The notes under the pieces were generated by a model. The model searched no databases and was not told the origin of the DNA. It worked only from the letters and a program-made list of their open reading frames with translations. From positions 620,001 through 684,000 of the forward strand of contig NZ_CANLTQ010000001.1 in NCBI RefSeq assembly GCF_947494025.1: a DNA stretch of 64,000 nucleotides, written 5' to 3'. A program made the translations under genes and the position numbers. The stretch is from an uncultured Jannaschia sp. (GTDB lineage Bacteria > Pseudomonadota > Alphaproteobacteria > Rhodobacterales > Rhodobacteraceae). Shown here in pieces: positions 7,698-16,613 of the stretch (position 1 is its first letter; each line of letters starts with the position of its first letter).

Positions 7698-8873
7698 ATG
7701 ACCAATGTCGTGATCGCCTCGGCCGCCCGCACCCCCGTCGGTTCGTTCCTCGGCGCCTTCGCCAACACCCCCGCCCACGAGCTCGGCGCCGCCGTGATCG
7801 AGGAGGTCGTCGCCCGCGCCGGCGTCGACAAGTCCGAGGTGTCGGAAACCATCCTGGGTCAGGTCCTGACCGCCGCGCAGGGCCAGAACCCGGCGCGGCA
7901 GGCGCATATCCTGGCCGGCCTGCCCGAGGAATCCGCCGCCTGGGGCATCAACCAGGTCTGCGGCTCGGGCCTCAAGGCCGTCGCGCTCGGCGCCCAGCAT
8001 ATCCAACTCGGCGACGCCGCGATCATCGTCGCGGGCGGGCAGGAAAGCATGTCGCTCGCCCCGCACGCCCAGACCATCCGTCAGGGCCAGAAGATGGGCA
8101 ACATGAAGCTCGTCGACACGATGATCACCGACGGCCTCTGGGACGCGTTCAACGACTACCACATGGGCAGCACCGCCGAGAACGTCGCCGAGAAGTGGCA
8201 GATCAGCCGCGATCAGCAGGACGAGTTCGCCGTCGCGAGCCAGAACAAGGCCGAGGCCGCCCAGAAGGACGGCCGCTTCAAGGACGAGATCGTGGGCTTC
8301 ACCGTCAAGACCCGCAAGGGCGAGACGGTGGTGGATCAGGACGAATACATCCGCCACGGCGCGAACATGGAGGCGATGCAGAAACTGCGCCCGGCCTTCA
8401 GCAAGGACGGCTCGGTCACGGCCGCGAACGCCTCCGGCCTCAACGACGGGGCGGCCGCCACGCTCCTGATGTCGGTCGAGGAGGCGGAGAAACGTGGCAT
8501 CGAGCCGCTCGCCCGCATCGTGAGCTACGCGACCGCCGGGCTCGACCCGAAGGTGATGGGCGTGGGTCCGATCTACGCATCGCGCCGGGCGCTCGACAAG
8601 GCGGGCTGGAAGGTCGACGACCTCGACCTCGTCGAGGCCAACGAGGCTTTCGCCGCGCAGGCCTGCGCCGTGAACAAGGACATGGGCTGGGACCCGTCGA
8701 TCGTGAACGTGAACGGCGGCGCCATCGCCATCGGCCACCCGATCGGCGCCTCGGGCGCCCGCGTGCTCAACACGCTGCTCTTCGAGATGAAGCGTCGCGG
8801 CGCGAAGAAGGGTCTCGCCACGCTCTGCATCGGCGGCGGCATGGGCGTCGCCATGTGCGTCGAGCGTCCCTGA
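7698..8873 (+). CDS. phaA: Acetyl-CoA acetyltransferase (beta-ketothiolase)
   Basis: Condenses two acetyl-CoA to acetoacetyl-CoA, the first step of polyhydroxybutyrate synthesis. At 391 residues it matches PhaA. The acyl-accepting cysteine is C88 ([11 protein letters not shown]), with H347 in [11 protein letters not shown] and the second catalytic cysteine C377 in [12 protein letters not shown]. The ATG at 7698 is preferred over one at 7689 because AAAGGA then lies at proper spacing. It is the first gene of a cluster with the patatin-like gene and phaB. A perfect palindrome follows its stop codon. Confidence 0.95.
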   Translation: MTNVVIASAARTPVGSFLGAFANTPAHELGAAVIEEVVARAGVDKSEVSETILGQVLTAAQGQNPARQAHILAGLPEESAAWGINQVCGSGLKAVALGAQHIQLGDAAIIVAGGQESMSLAPHAQTIRQGQKMGNMKLVDTMITDGLWDAFNDYHMGSTAENVAEKWQISRDQQDEFAVASQNKAEAAQKDGRFKDEIVGFTVKTRKGETVVDQDEYIRHGANMEAMQKLRPAFSKDGSVTAANASGLNDGAAATLLMSVEEAEKRGIEPLARIVSYATAGLDPKVMGVGPIYASRRALDKAGWKVDDLDLVEANEAFAAQACAVNKDMGWDPSIVNVNGGAIAIGHPIGASGARVLNTLLFEMKRRGAKKGLATLCIGGGMGVAMCVERP

Positions 8874-8883
8874 TCCGACGGAG

Positions 8884-8905
8884 GGACCGGGCGCGCGCCC
8901 GGTCC
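8884..8905. promoter_or_regulatory. 22-bp perfect palindrome between phaA and the patatin gene
   Basis: GGACCGGGCGC at 8884-8894 is followed directly by its exact reverse complement at 8895-8905. It begins 10 bp after the phaA stop and ends 6 bp before the next ATG (8912), where a ribosome site would be expected. No T-tract follows, so it is not a classical terminator. It may act as an attenuating or mRNA-end-protecting hairpin. Confidence 0.55.
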
Positions 8906-8911
8906 GTGCAC

Positions 8912-9763
8912 ATGTCCGACGCGTCCCTCCCCTTCGAGCAGGTCGTCTTCTCCGGCGGCGGCCTGCGGTGTTTCTGGCACGGCGGCTGGATGGCGGCGGT
9001 GAAGGAGAGCTTCACCCTCAAGCCCGCCCGGGTCACCGGCAGTTCGGGCGGGGCGCTTTCGGCGGCGGTCTGGCTCGCCGACCGGGAGAAGGCGCTGCTC
9101 GAGCGCTTCACACGCGCGTTGCACGGGCAGGCCGCGAACGTCGCGCTGGACGACCTGGACGACGATCACGGCCTGACCCCCCATCAGCGGATATACGAAT
9201 CCATCGTCTCCGACGTGATCGATCGGGACGCCCGGGACCGCATCGCCGACGGACCCGCCTTCCAGATCTCGGTCTCCACGCCCGGCGGCGCGGCGGCGCC
9301 GGTCCTGCGGGCGCTCGCCAGCGGGGCGATCTACGAGGTCGAACAGATGTTCGCGCCGATCCCGCGCCCCCGCCTGTCGGCCATTACCGGCATGGAGAAG
9401 CGTCTGATCGACGCGAACCGGGCGGCGCGCGACGGCACGCTCGTCGATCTCATCCGCATGGCCGCCACGGTTCCCCCGGCCTTCCGTCCCGACGAATGGG
9501 AGGGCGAGTCCGTCTTCGACGGGGGAATGGTCGACAAGGCGCCCCTGCCCCATCCCGACCGCGGCCCGACGCTCGTCCTCCTGACGAAGCGGTTCCACGC
9601 GTTGCCCAACGACGAGGACGGCCGCATCACCTATGTCGAACCGACCGAGGATGTGTTGCCGGGCGCCAAGCTCGACTTCACCGATCCCGACCTGCCCGCC
9701 CGCGCCTGGACGCAGGGACGCGAGGACGGCCTCGCCTGGCGCGACGCTTACACCCGGATCTGA
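8912..9763 (+). CDS. Patatin-like phospholipase/esterase
   Basis: A 283-residue member of the patatin family of serine hydrolases, which use a Ser-Asp dyad. The glycine-rich oxyanion loop is SGGGLRCFWHGG (14-25), the nucleophile elbow GSSGG is at 43-47 (Ser45), and the catalytic Asp is D203 in the FDGGMVDKAP motif. No signal peptide or membrane segment is visible, so it should be cytoplasmic. It lies between phaA and phaB on the same strand; a role at the surface of polyhydroxybutyrate granules or in lipid turnover is an inference from position. The start has no clear ribosome site and sits directly after a strong palindrome. Confidence 0.85.
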   Translation: MSDASLPFEQVVFSGGGLRCFWHGGWMAAVKESFTLKPARVTGSSGGALSAAVWLADREKALLERFTRALHGQAANVALDDLDDDHGLTPHQRIYESIVSDVIDRDARDRIADGPAFQISVSTPGGAAAPVLRALASGAIYEVEQMFAPIPRPRLSAITGMEKRLIDANRAARDGTLVDLIRMAATVPPAFRPDEWEGESVFDGGMVDKAPLPHPDRGPTLVLLTKRFHALPNDEDGRITYVEPTEDVLPGAKLDFTDPDLPARAWTQGREDGLAWRDAYTRI

Positions 9764-9780
9764 TAGAGGAGGAGAACATC

Positions 9781-10506
9781 ATGTCCCGTATCGCAATCGT
9801 CACAGGCGGCTCTCGCGGCATCGGCGCCGCCGTGAGCCGAGCCCTGCAGGAGGCCGGCTGCACGGTGGCCGCGACCTACGCCGGCAACGACGAGAAGGCC
9901 CAGGCCTTCACCGAGGAGACCGGCATCCGGACCTACAAGTGGAACGTCGCCGACTATGCCGCCTGCAAGGACGGCGTCGCGCAGGTGACGGCCGATCTCG
10001 GACCCGTCGAGATCCTCGTCAACAATGCCGGGATCACCCGCGACGCCCCGTTCCACAAGATGACGCCGGAGCAATGGTCCGAGGTCATCGACACGAACCT
10101 TTCGGGTGTCTTCAACATGACCCACAACGTCTGGACCGGAATGCGCGAGCGCAAGTTCGGGCGCATCGTCACGATCAGCTCGATCAACGGACAGAAGGGC
10201 CAGTTCGCACAGGCCAACTATGCCGCCGCCAAGGCCGGCGACATCGGCTTCACCAAGGCGCTCGCCCAGGAGGGGGCGCGGGCCGGGATCACCGTGAACG
10301 TGGTCGCGCCGGGCTACATCAACACCGAGATGATGAGCACGATTCCCGACAAGGTCATGAACGAAGTGATCCTGCCGCAGATTCCCGTGGGCCGATTGGG
10401 CGAACCCGAGGAGATCGCCCGCGCCGTCGCGTTCCTCACCTCCGATCAGGCGGGCTTCATCACCGGCTCGACGCTTTCGGCCAACGGCGGACAATACCTG
10501 CACTGA
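9781..10506 (+). CDS. phaB: Acetoacetyl-CoA reductase
   Basis: NADPH-dependent reduction of acetoacetyl-CoA to (R)-3-hydroxybutyryl-CoA, the monomer for polyhydroxybutyrate synthase. This is a 241-residue short-chain dehydrogenase with the cofactor motif TGGSRGIG (8-15), NNAG (81-84), serines in TISSING (131-137) and the catalytic Tyr147/Lys151 pair (YAAAK). The sequence around NAGITRDAPFHKM and the ANGGQYLH C-terminus are characteristic of PhaB (often labelled phbB) rather than FabG. AGGAGG precedes the ATG. It closes the phaA-patatin-phaB cluster; the polymerase phaC is not in the window. Confidence 0.95.
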   Translation: MSRIAIVTGGSRGIGAAVSRALQEAGCTVAATYAGNDEKAQAFTEETGIRTYKWNVADYAACKDGVAQVTADLGPVEILVNNAGITRDAPFHKMTPEQWSEVIDTNLSGVFNMTHNVWTGMRERKFGRIVTISSINGQKGQFAQANYAAAKAGDIGFTKALAQEGARAGITVNVVAPGYINTEMMSTIPDKVMNEVILPQIPVGRLGEPEEIARAVAFLTSDQAGFITGSTLSANGGQYLH

Positions 10507-10541
10507 ATCGAGCGGTCGCCTTGTCGGCGCCCGGAAAACGC

Positions 10542-10570
10542 GGAAGGCCCGCCCAAGGGGCGGGCCTTCC
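10542..10570. terminator. Terminator after phaB, probably bidirectional
   Basis: A perfect 13-bp stem, GGAAGGCCCGCCC at 10542-10554 with its complement at 10558-10570, and a 3-nt loop. On the plus strand only CTTCC follows; on the minus strand GCG and then TTTT follow. It could therefore serve both phaB and the convergent YdcH gene. Confidence 0.75.
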
Positions 10571-10597
10571 CTTCCATCGGACCGTTCCTTCGTCGCC

Positions 10598-10771
10598 TTA
10601 ATGCGCCATCGCGTTCAGCTTCGCGATCTCCTGCTTGATCGCGAGTTTTCGCTTCTTCATCTCCGTCAGAGCGACGCTGTCGACAGCCGGGCTTCGGGCT
10701 TCCGCCTCCACCTGCTGGGAAAGGATCTCATGCTTCTTCTGCAGCGCCGAGAGGTGTGACGTGAGCGACAT
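10598..10771 (-). CDS. YdcH family (DUF465) small helical protein
   Basis: A 57-residue, highly charged protein predicted to be one helical hairpin or coiled coil (LSALQKKHEILSQQVEAEA and LTEMKKRKLAIKQEIAKL), matching the DUF465/YdcH family. Function unknown. The ATG at 10771 has GGAGA at good spacing; in-frame codons further upstream fall in a low-GC untranslated-looking stretch. It stands alone, convergent with phaB, and shares the hairpin terminator. Confidence 0.85.
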   Translation of the reverse strand: MSLTSHLSALQKKHEILSQQVEAEARSPAVDSVALTEMKKRKLAIKQEIAKLNAMAH

Positions 10772-10904
10772 GGCATTCTCCTGGGATTGGATACTCGAAC
10801 AGCACCACAGGATCCGTGGCGCTGTCATCACAAATCCCTGAGACCGGCGGAATGTTGCAGAATTTTTGAATAAACTTAATGAAAAATGCGTGAGTAGACT
10901 GATT

Positions 10905-11120
10905 TCAGGCGGAAACCGAAACGCCGTTGTCCCGCATGACCGCCCGCGCAACGAACAGATCCCGCCCGGCCACCATCATCCGGCGAGGCAGGATTCCGAT
11001 CGACCCTTCGAGAACCGATATGTTCGCGTCGAGCACGAAGCAGTCGATCCCCTCCCCTTCGAGCAACGCCGACGCGAAGGCGAGGATCGTCGGATCGTTG
11101 GTGCGCAGCAGTTCCTTCAT
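10905..11120 (-). CDS. DUF2007 domain-containing protein
   Basis: A 71-residue protein matching the DUF2007 'putative prokaryotic signal transducing protein' family: KELLRTNDPTILAFASALL, then GEGIDCFVLDANISVLEG and a LPRRMMV strand followed by an amphipathic C-terminal helix. Such proteins look like small ACT/PII-like ferredoxin folds; no function is proven. It is divergent from the polyprenyl synthase gene, with 66 bp between the starts. Confidence 0.82.
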   Translation of the reverse strand: MKELLRTNDPTILAFASALLEGEGIDCFVLDANISVLEGSIGILPRRMMVAGRDLFVARAVMRDNGVSVSA

Positions 11121-11186
11121 CGCGCGACAGCTAGGCACGGCACACGGGCTTGTCGAGCCTTGCGGGATTCGCCATTGGAGGGGTCG

Positions 11187-12179
11187 ATGGCAGACGATAT
11201 CCATCTCAACCCGCTCGAGCGGCTTTCTGCACGCCTCGCCGACGATCTGGCCGGCGTGGACCGGCTGATCCGTGTGCGCATGGCGTCGGAGAACGCGCCC
11301 CGCATCCCGGAGGTCACCGCCCATCTGGTCGGGGCGGGGGGCAAGCGGGTGCGGCCGCTTCTGACCCTCGCGGCGGCGCGGCTTTGCGGTTACGGGGGCG
11401 ACGATCACGTCAAGCTCGCCGCGACGGTCGAGTTCATTCATACCGCCACCCTCCTGCACGACGACGTGGTCGACGAGAGCGCGCAGCGCCGGGGCCGGCC
11501 GACCGCGAACCTGCTCTGGGACAACCAGTCGAGCGTGCTTGTCGGCGACTATCTCTTCGCACGCAGCTTTCAGCTCATGGTCGAGACAGGGAGCCTGCGC
11601 GTCCTCGACATCCTGTCGGGTGCGGCCGCGACGATCGCGGAGGGCGAAGTGCTGCAGCTTTCGGCGGCGCGCAATCTCGAGACGACCGAGGCGACCTATC
11701 TGACGGTCGTGCGTGGCAAGACCGCCGCCCTGTTCGAGGCGGCCTGCGAGGTCGGCGGCGTCCTGGCCGGTGCGACGGAAACCGAGGTCCGGGCACTCGC
11801 GGCCTATGGCGACGCGCTCGGCATCGCGTTCCAGATCCTCGACGACTGGCTCGATTACGGCGGTGCGGGCGAGGGAACGGGCAAGAATCTCGGCGACGAT
11901 TTCCGCGAGGGCAAGCTGACGCTCCCCGTGATCCGTGCCCTGCCGCTGGCCGACGAGGCGGAGCGCGCTTTCTGGCGTGACGCGATCGAGCGTGGCCGAT
12001 CGGACGATTTTGCTCGCGCGCAGGCCATCGTCGAGAGACATGGCACGCTGGAGGCGACGCGTCTCGAAGCGTTGACGTGGCGCGACCGCGCGAAGGACGC
12101 GCTGGCGGCACTGCCCGATAGCGAACTGCGCGGAATGCTGGCCGACCTGGCCGATTTCGTGGTCGAGCGGGCAAGCTGA
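11187..12179 (+). CDS. ispB: Long-chain polyprenyl diphosphate synthase (octaprenyl/decaprenyl type)
   Basis: Elongates farnesyl diphosphate with isopentenyl diphosphate to make the side chain of ubiquinone. The 330-residue protein carries GGKRVRP (51-57), the first aspartate-rich motif DDVVD at 92-96 and the second DDWLD at 219-223. The first motif lacks the two-residue insertion of bacterial farnesyl synthases, and the residues before it are small (TATLLH), consistent with a long product. Rhodobacterales use Q10, so decaprenyl is the likely chain, but length cannot be read from the sequence. It converges on ispE with only 4 bp between stops. Confidence 0.9.
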   Translation: MADDIHLNPLERLSARLADDLAGVDRLIRVRMASENAPRIPEVTAHLVGAGGKRVRPLLTLAAARLCGYGGDDHVKLAATVEFIHTATLLHDDVVDESAQRRGRPTANLLWDNQSSVLVGDYLFARSFQLMVETGSLRVLDILSGAAATIAEGEVLQLSAARNLETTEATYLTVVRGKTAALFEAACEVGGVLAGATETEVRALAAYGDALGIAFQILDDWLDYGGAGEGTGKNLGDDFREGKLTLPVIRALPLADEAERAFWRDAIERGRSDDFARAQAIVERHGTLEATRLEALTWRDRAKDALAALPDSELRGMLADLADFVVERAS

Positions 12180-12183
12180 CGCG

Positions 12184-13011
12184 TCAGCGCAGGGTACAGG
12201 CCCGCACCCACCATCCGTCGCGCTCCAGCGCCGCAGCGGCCGTGCCCGCCGCGGCCTGCGTGGAATAAAGGCCGAAGCACGTCGCGCCGGATCCGGACAT
12301 CCGCGTCACCTGCGCCCCGGTTTCCCGGATCGCGTCGAGAACGCCGCCGATACCGGGGGCGACCCTCATCGCGGCGGTCTCCAGGTCGTTCCGCTGCGCC
12401 GCAAGCCAGCTCAGGGCGGCGTCCGTGTCCGAAAAGGGTGGCACCGCGCCATGCCCGGCATTCCCGACGTGATCGAGGGCACGAAAGACCGACGGGGTGG
12501 AGACCGCGAAGCACGGATTGACGAGCACCGCCGGCAGAGGTGGCAGGACGAGCGGAACGACATCCTCCCCCACCCCGCGCATCCGCGCCGCGCGCGCCGT
12601 CGCGCAGACGGGCACGTCCGCCCCGAGCGACAGGAGATCGGCGATCAAGAGCGTGGCGCCGGCCAGCGACAGGACGGTCGCCGCATCCGAGGAGCCGCCA
12701 CCGAGACCCGCCGGATGCGGCAGGCGCTTCTCCAGCGTCACCGCCCGCCGCAGACCGCCCAGTTGCAGGGCGCGGCGGATCAGGTTGCCGTCGTCGGTGG
12801 GCACGCCCGCCGCGAAGGGTCCGGTCACCACGAGCCCGTCGCCCGCCGCCACCGTGACGAGGTCGCCGATATCGGCGAACGCCACCAGACTGTCGAGAAG
12901 ATGGTAGCCGTCCGCACGGCGGCCGGTGACATGCAGCGTCAGGTTGACCTTCGCGGGCGCCAGTCCCCGGACCGGCACGTCAATCCCGGGCGGCCTCGAC
13001 GGCATCCGCAC
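12184..13011 (-). CDS. ispE: 4-(cytidine 5'-diphospho)-2-C-methyl-D-erythritol kinase
   Basis: ATP-dependent kinase of the MEP isoprenoid pathway. It is a GHMP kinase with the N-terminal lysine in APAKVNLTLHVTG (Lys21), the ATP-binding loop GLGGGSSDAA (102-111) and the C-terminal glycine motif MSGSGATCFG. With the ATG at 13011 it has 275 residues and overlaps the upstream TPR gene by 32 bp; GAAGG lies 8 nt before this ATG. A GTG at 12978, two bases beyond the TPR stop, would give a shorter N-terminus (MPVRGLAPAK) that also fits the family. The start is therefore uncertain. dxs and ispA of the same route lie at 48-51 kb. Confidence 0.9.
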   Translation of the reverse strand: MRMPSRPPGIDVPVRGLAPAKVNLTLHVTGRRADGYHLLDSLVAFADIGDLVTVAAGDGLVVTGPFAAGVPTDDGNLIRRALQLGGLRRAVTLEKRLPHPAGLGGGSSDAATVLSLAGATLLIADLLSLGADVPVCATARAARMRGVGEDVVPLVLPPLPAVLVNPCFAVSTPSVFRALDHVGNAGHGAVPPFSDTDAALSWLAAQRNDLETAAMRVAPGIGGVLDAIRETGAQVTRMSGSGATCFGLYSTQAAAGTAAAALERDGWWVRACTLR

Positions 13012-14662
13012 GGCCTTCTTCCTCGACGACCCGGTCCAGACCGACCTCCAGCTTGCGCCGGATACGGTCGACCTCCTCCTCGGGATCGAGGCTCAGGGCC
13101 CGGCGCCACTGAAACTCCGCCTCGCGCTTGCGGTCCACGACCCAAAGCACGTCGCCGAGATGATCGTTGATCAACGGATCGAGCGGTTCCAGCATGGCCG
13201 CGCGTTCCATTGGCTCCACCGCCTCATCGAACCGGCCGAGCCGGTACAGGGCCCAGCCGAGCGAGTCCGTGATGTAGCCATCGTTCGGCCGCGCCTCCAC
13301 GGCCTGCTCGATCAGCGTCAGCGCCTCGTCGAGATCGGTCCGCTGCTCCACCAGACCGTAGCCGAGATAGTTGAGCACGTTCGGCTGCTCGGGGTTGAGT
13401 TCGAGGGCGCGGCGGAAGTCCGCCTCCGCCGCATCCCAGCCACCCAACTGCTCGCGTGCCGTGCCTCGGGCGAAGAACAGGAACCAGTTCTCCGAGGCGT
13501 CGCCGCCATCGAGCTCGATCGCCCGGTCGTAGGCCGCGACCGCGTCGGCGGGCCGCTCGACGCGGCGGAGGGCGTCGGCATAGGCCGACCAGACCTCCTT
13601 CCGATCCGCGTTCGAGCGTGAAAGCGCGCGGAGCACCTCGATCGCCGCATCCTCCTGATCGGAGGCGAGCAGGATGTCGGCCCGCGCGATCTCCGCTCCG
13701 AAGAAGGCCGGGTCGTCGCGCGGCACACCGGTCAGGACCGACGCGGCCAGATCGTGCTGGCCCTGGCTCTCGAGCAGTTCCGCCGTCAGGATCAGCGCGT
13801 CGGATTCGTTCGGCCGCAGCGCGGTCGCGGCGCGGGCGTTCAGAAGCGTGAAGGTCGTCGACGAGTCCTCAGCCAGCAAGAGTGCCAGCGTGAAATATGC
13901 CGCCGCCAAGCCCTCGCGGGGCGAGGTCACGACGTCGTAGGCCACGTCCTCCTCCGCCTCGATCCGCGCCTGCAGGTCCTGCAGCACCGGCGCGTTCGCC
14001 GCATCGTTCGCCTGTTCGAGAAGGTCGAGCGCGTCCGCCTGCCGGTCGAGCTGCACCAGAACCTGCGCGTGCGCCTCGATCACCCGCACGTTCGCCGGCA
14101 GGGGCCCACGCGCGCGCCCCGACAGGATCTCGTCGGCCCCCTCGAAGTCGCCCGCCATGGCCAGCGCGTAGGCCTTCTGCGTCCAGGCGAAGGGTGCGAA
14201 GCTCTCGGTCTCCGCAAGCGTGTCGAACTGCGCCAGGCCGGCCGTCGTCTCGCCCGCCGCGATCGCGATCCATGCGCGGAGAAGCCCGTCGAGCAGCGCA
14301 CCGCCGACCCCCTCCTCCTGATCAAGCAGGGTTTGCGCGTCGTCGAAACGCTCCTCCAGAAGCGCCTGCACCAGCTTCGCACCGGATGCGAACTGGCTGC
14401 GCTGGTCCAGCGCCTCGAGATCCTCGGCGATCTCCGCCGCTTCGCCGAACTCGCCGAGAACGGAATTGATGATGATCGCGTTCTCGAGCGCCTGCGCGTT
14501 GCTGTCGTCGCGCCGGATCAACTGCGCGTAATACTCGCTCGCCGCGACGTAGTCGTTCGTGAAGCCGGCGATCCGCGCCGCGAGATACGGCCCGGCCACA
14601 CCCTGCGCCTGCGCGCCGAACGGCACGAGGATTGCGGCGGACAGAAGAAGCGGACGAAGCAT
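12980..14662 (-). CDS. Exported tetratricopeptide repeat protein
   Basis: A 560-residue protein with an N-terminal signal peptide (MLRPLLLSAAILVPFGAQAQ, cleavage near residue 20) followed by helical repeats throughout. The clearest TPR units lie in the C-terminal 200 residues, for example AAEADFRRALELNPEQPNVL, LDEALTLIEQAVEARPNDG and FDEAVEPMERAAMLEPLDP. Members of this family in alphaproteobacteria are periplasmic scaffolds of unknown partner. The 32-bp overlap with ispE suggests cotranscription, but I know of no functional link between them. Confidence 0.85.
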   Translation of the reverse strand: MLRPLLLSAAILVPFGAQAQGVAGPYLAARIAGFTNDYVAASEYYAQLIRRDDSNAQALENAIIINSVLGEFGEAAEIAEDLEALDQRSQFASGAKLVQALLEERFDDAQTLLDQEEGVGGALLDGLLRAWIAIAAGETTAGLAQFDTLAETESFAPFAWTQKAYALAMAGDFEGADEILSGRARGPLPANVRVIEAHAQVLVQLDRQADALDLLEQANDAANAPVLQDLQARIEAEEDVAYDVVTSPREGLAAAYFTLALLLAEDSSTTFTLLNARAATALRPNESDALILTAELLESQGQHDLAASVLTGVPRDDPAFFGAEIARADILLASDQEDAAIEVLRALSRSNADRKEVWSAYADALRRVERPADAVAAYDRAIELDGGDASENWFLFFARGTAREQLGGWDAAEADFRRALELNPEQPNVLNYLGYGLVEQRTDLDEALTLIEQAVEARPNDGYITDSLGWALYRLGRFDEAVEPMERAAMLEPLDPLINDHLGDVLWVVDRKREAEFQWRRALSLDPEEEVDRIRRKLEVGLDRVVEEEGRADAVEAARD

Positions 14663-14754
14663 GAGGCGGACTCCCGAAACGCGGTTCCACGGAAGCTAGG
14701 GCGCGCCGCCCGTGGATGCAACGACGGCCCCGCCGCCGCCGCCGCGGGATCCGG

Positions 14755-16401
14755 TCACATGTTCGGGTAGTTCGGCCCGTCGCCGCCCTGCGGCGGGGTC
14801 CAGACGATGTTCTGCGCCGGATCCTTGATGTCGCAGGTCTTGCAGTGGACGCAGTTCTGGAAGTTGATCACGAAGCGCGCGTCGTCCCCCTCGCCCACGA
14901 ACTCGTAGACCCCGGCCGGGCAGTAGCGGCTGCTCGGCCCGGCATAAGTCCCGAGGTCGACCGCCACCGGCACGTCCGGGTCCTTCAGCTTCAGGTGCGA
15001 CGGCTGGCTCTCCTCGTGGTTGGTGAAGGAGAAGGCGACGTTGGTGAGCCGGTCGAAGCTCAGCTTGCCGTCGGGCTTGGGATAGTCGATCGGCTTGTGC
15101 TTCGCGGCGGGCTCCGTGCTTTCCGCGTCGGACTTGCCATGCTTGTGGGTGTAGAAGGACCGCCCGAGGACGTTGTTCATCCACATCGACGCGCCGCCCA
15201 CGGCCATCGACGCGGCGAGGCCGTAATTCGACCAGAGCGGCTTCACGTTGCGCACCCGCTTCAGGTCGCGACCGATCGGCCCGGTCCGCACCTCGGTGTC
15301 GTACTCCTCCAGCACATCTCCCGACCGCCCGGCGCCGATCGCCGCATGCGCGGCTTCCGCCGCCGCCTTGCCCGAGAGCATGGCGTTGTGATTGCCCTTG
15401 ATGCGCGGCACATTGACCATGCCCGCCGCGCACCCGAGCAGCACGCCCCCGGGGAACGCCGTCTTCGGCAGCGACTGCCACCCCCCCTCGGAGATCGCCC
15501 GCGCCCCGTAAGCCACGCGCTTGCCGCCCTCCAGAAGCTCGGCCACCATCGGATGGTGCTTGAACTGCTGGAACGAGAGGTAGGGGTTCACGTAGGGGTT
15601 CCGGTAGTTCAGGTGGACGACGAACCCGACATAGACCTGATTGTTGTCGAGGTGGTAGATGAACGACCCGCCCCCGGCATTTCGCCCCAGCGGCCAGCCC
15701 ATCGTGTGCACGACCCGGCCCGGCCGGTGCTTCGCCGGGTCGATCTCCCAGATCTCCTTCATGCCGAGCCCGTATTTCTGCGGCTCCGCATCGGCGTCGA
15801 GGCCGAAGCGTGCGATCGCCTGCTTCGAGAGTGACCCGCGCACACCCTCGCCCAGCATCACGTACTTGCCGTTGAGCTCCATCCCCGGCTCGTAGCCCGG
15901 CCCCGGCGTGCCGTCGGACGCGCGGCCGAACTCGCCGGCCACGACGCCCTTCACCCGGTCGCCGTCCCAGACGAGCTCGGTGCAGGACATGCCGGGGAAG
16001 ATCTCGACGCCGAGCGCCTCGGCCTCTTCCGCCATCCAGCGGCAGACGTTGCCGAGCGACACGACGTAGTTGCCGTGATTGTTCATCAGGGGCGGCATCG
16101 CCAGATTCGGCACCCGGACCTTCCCCTCGTGTCCCAGCACGTAGAAGTTGTCCGAGCTTACCGGCACGTCGAGCGGCGCGCCCTTCGCCTTCCAGTCCGG
16201 GATCAGCGCGTCGAGCCCCACCGGGTCGAGCACGGCGCCCGACAGGATATGCGCGCCGACTTCCGAACCCTTCTCGAGCACGACCACCGACAGATCGGCG
16301 TCGAGCTGTTTCAGCCGTATCGCCGCCGATAGCCCCGCCGGTCCCGCGCCGACGATCACGACGTCGTAATCCATCGCTTCGCGTTCGATCTGCTCGGCCA
16401 T
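14755..16401 (-). CDS. Electron transfer flavoprotein-ubiquinone oxidoreductase
   Basis: Membrane-associated enzyme passing electrons from reduced ETF (fatty-acid and amino-acid oxidation) to ubiquinone. At 548 residues it is the usual length. It shows an N-terminal FAD-binding motif (VVIVGAGPAGLSAA, about 14-27), an ubiquinone-domain region and a C-terminal ferredoxin-like [4Fe-4S] segment with CPAGVYEF and the cluster cysteines in NCVHCKTCDIKDP. The ATG at 16401 is chosen because the FAD motif follows at once; a longer open frame upstream adds only arginine/glycine-rich sequence. It is divergent from lysA. Confidence 0.94.
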   Translation of the reverse strand: MAEQIEREAMDYDVVIVGAGPAGLSAAIRLKQLDADLSVVVLEKGSEVGAHILSGAVLDPVGLDALIPDWKAKGAPLDVPVSSDNFYVLGHEGKVRVPNLAMPPLMNNHGNYVVSLGNVCRWMAEEAEALGVEIFPGMSCTELVWDGDRVKGVVAGEFGRASDGTPGPGYEPGMELNGKYVMLGEGVRGSLSKQAIARFGLDADAEPQKYGLGMKEIWEIDPAKHRPGRVVHTMGWPLGRNAGGGSFIYHLDNNQVYVGFVVHLNYRNPYVNPYLSFQQFKHHPMVAELLEGGKRVAYGARAISEGGWQSLPKTAFPGGVLLGCAAGMVNVPRIKGNHNAMLSGKAAAEAAHAAIGAGRSGDVLEEYDTEVRTGPIGRDLKRVRNVKPLWSNYGLAASMAVGGASMWMNNVLGRSFYTHKHGKSDAESTEPAAKHKPIDYPKPDGKLSFDRLTNVAFSFTNHEESQPSHLKLKDPDVPVAVDLGTYAGPSSRYCPAGVYEFVGEGDDARFVINFQNCVHCKTCDIKDPAQNIVWTPPQGGDGPNYPNM

Positions 16402-16613
16402 CGCCCGTTCTCCCGTTCTTCGGTCGAAAACGGGTATGGGGATCGTCCCGGCATGCGTCAATCGCGTCGCCACATCATGTCGCGGGAGCCGCGCCCCTTC
16501 TTCCCGGCCGAAGACACGCCCGCCGCCCCCCCGCCGTTCCCACCGGGCGGGACATTGGCTAAGACGGCGCAACCGAACGACAGGAACCCGCCCCTATTCC
16601 GGAGCGTCCGCCG

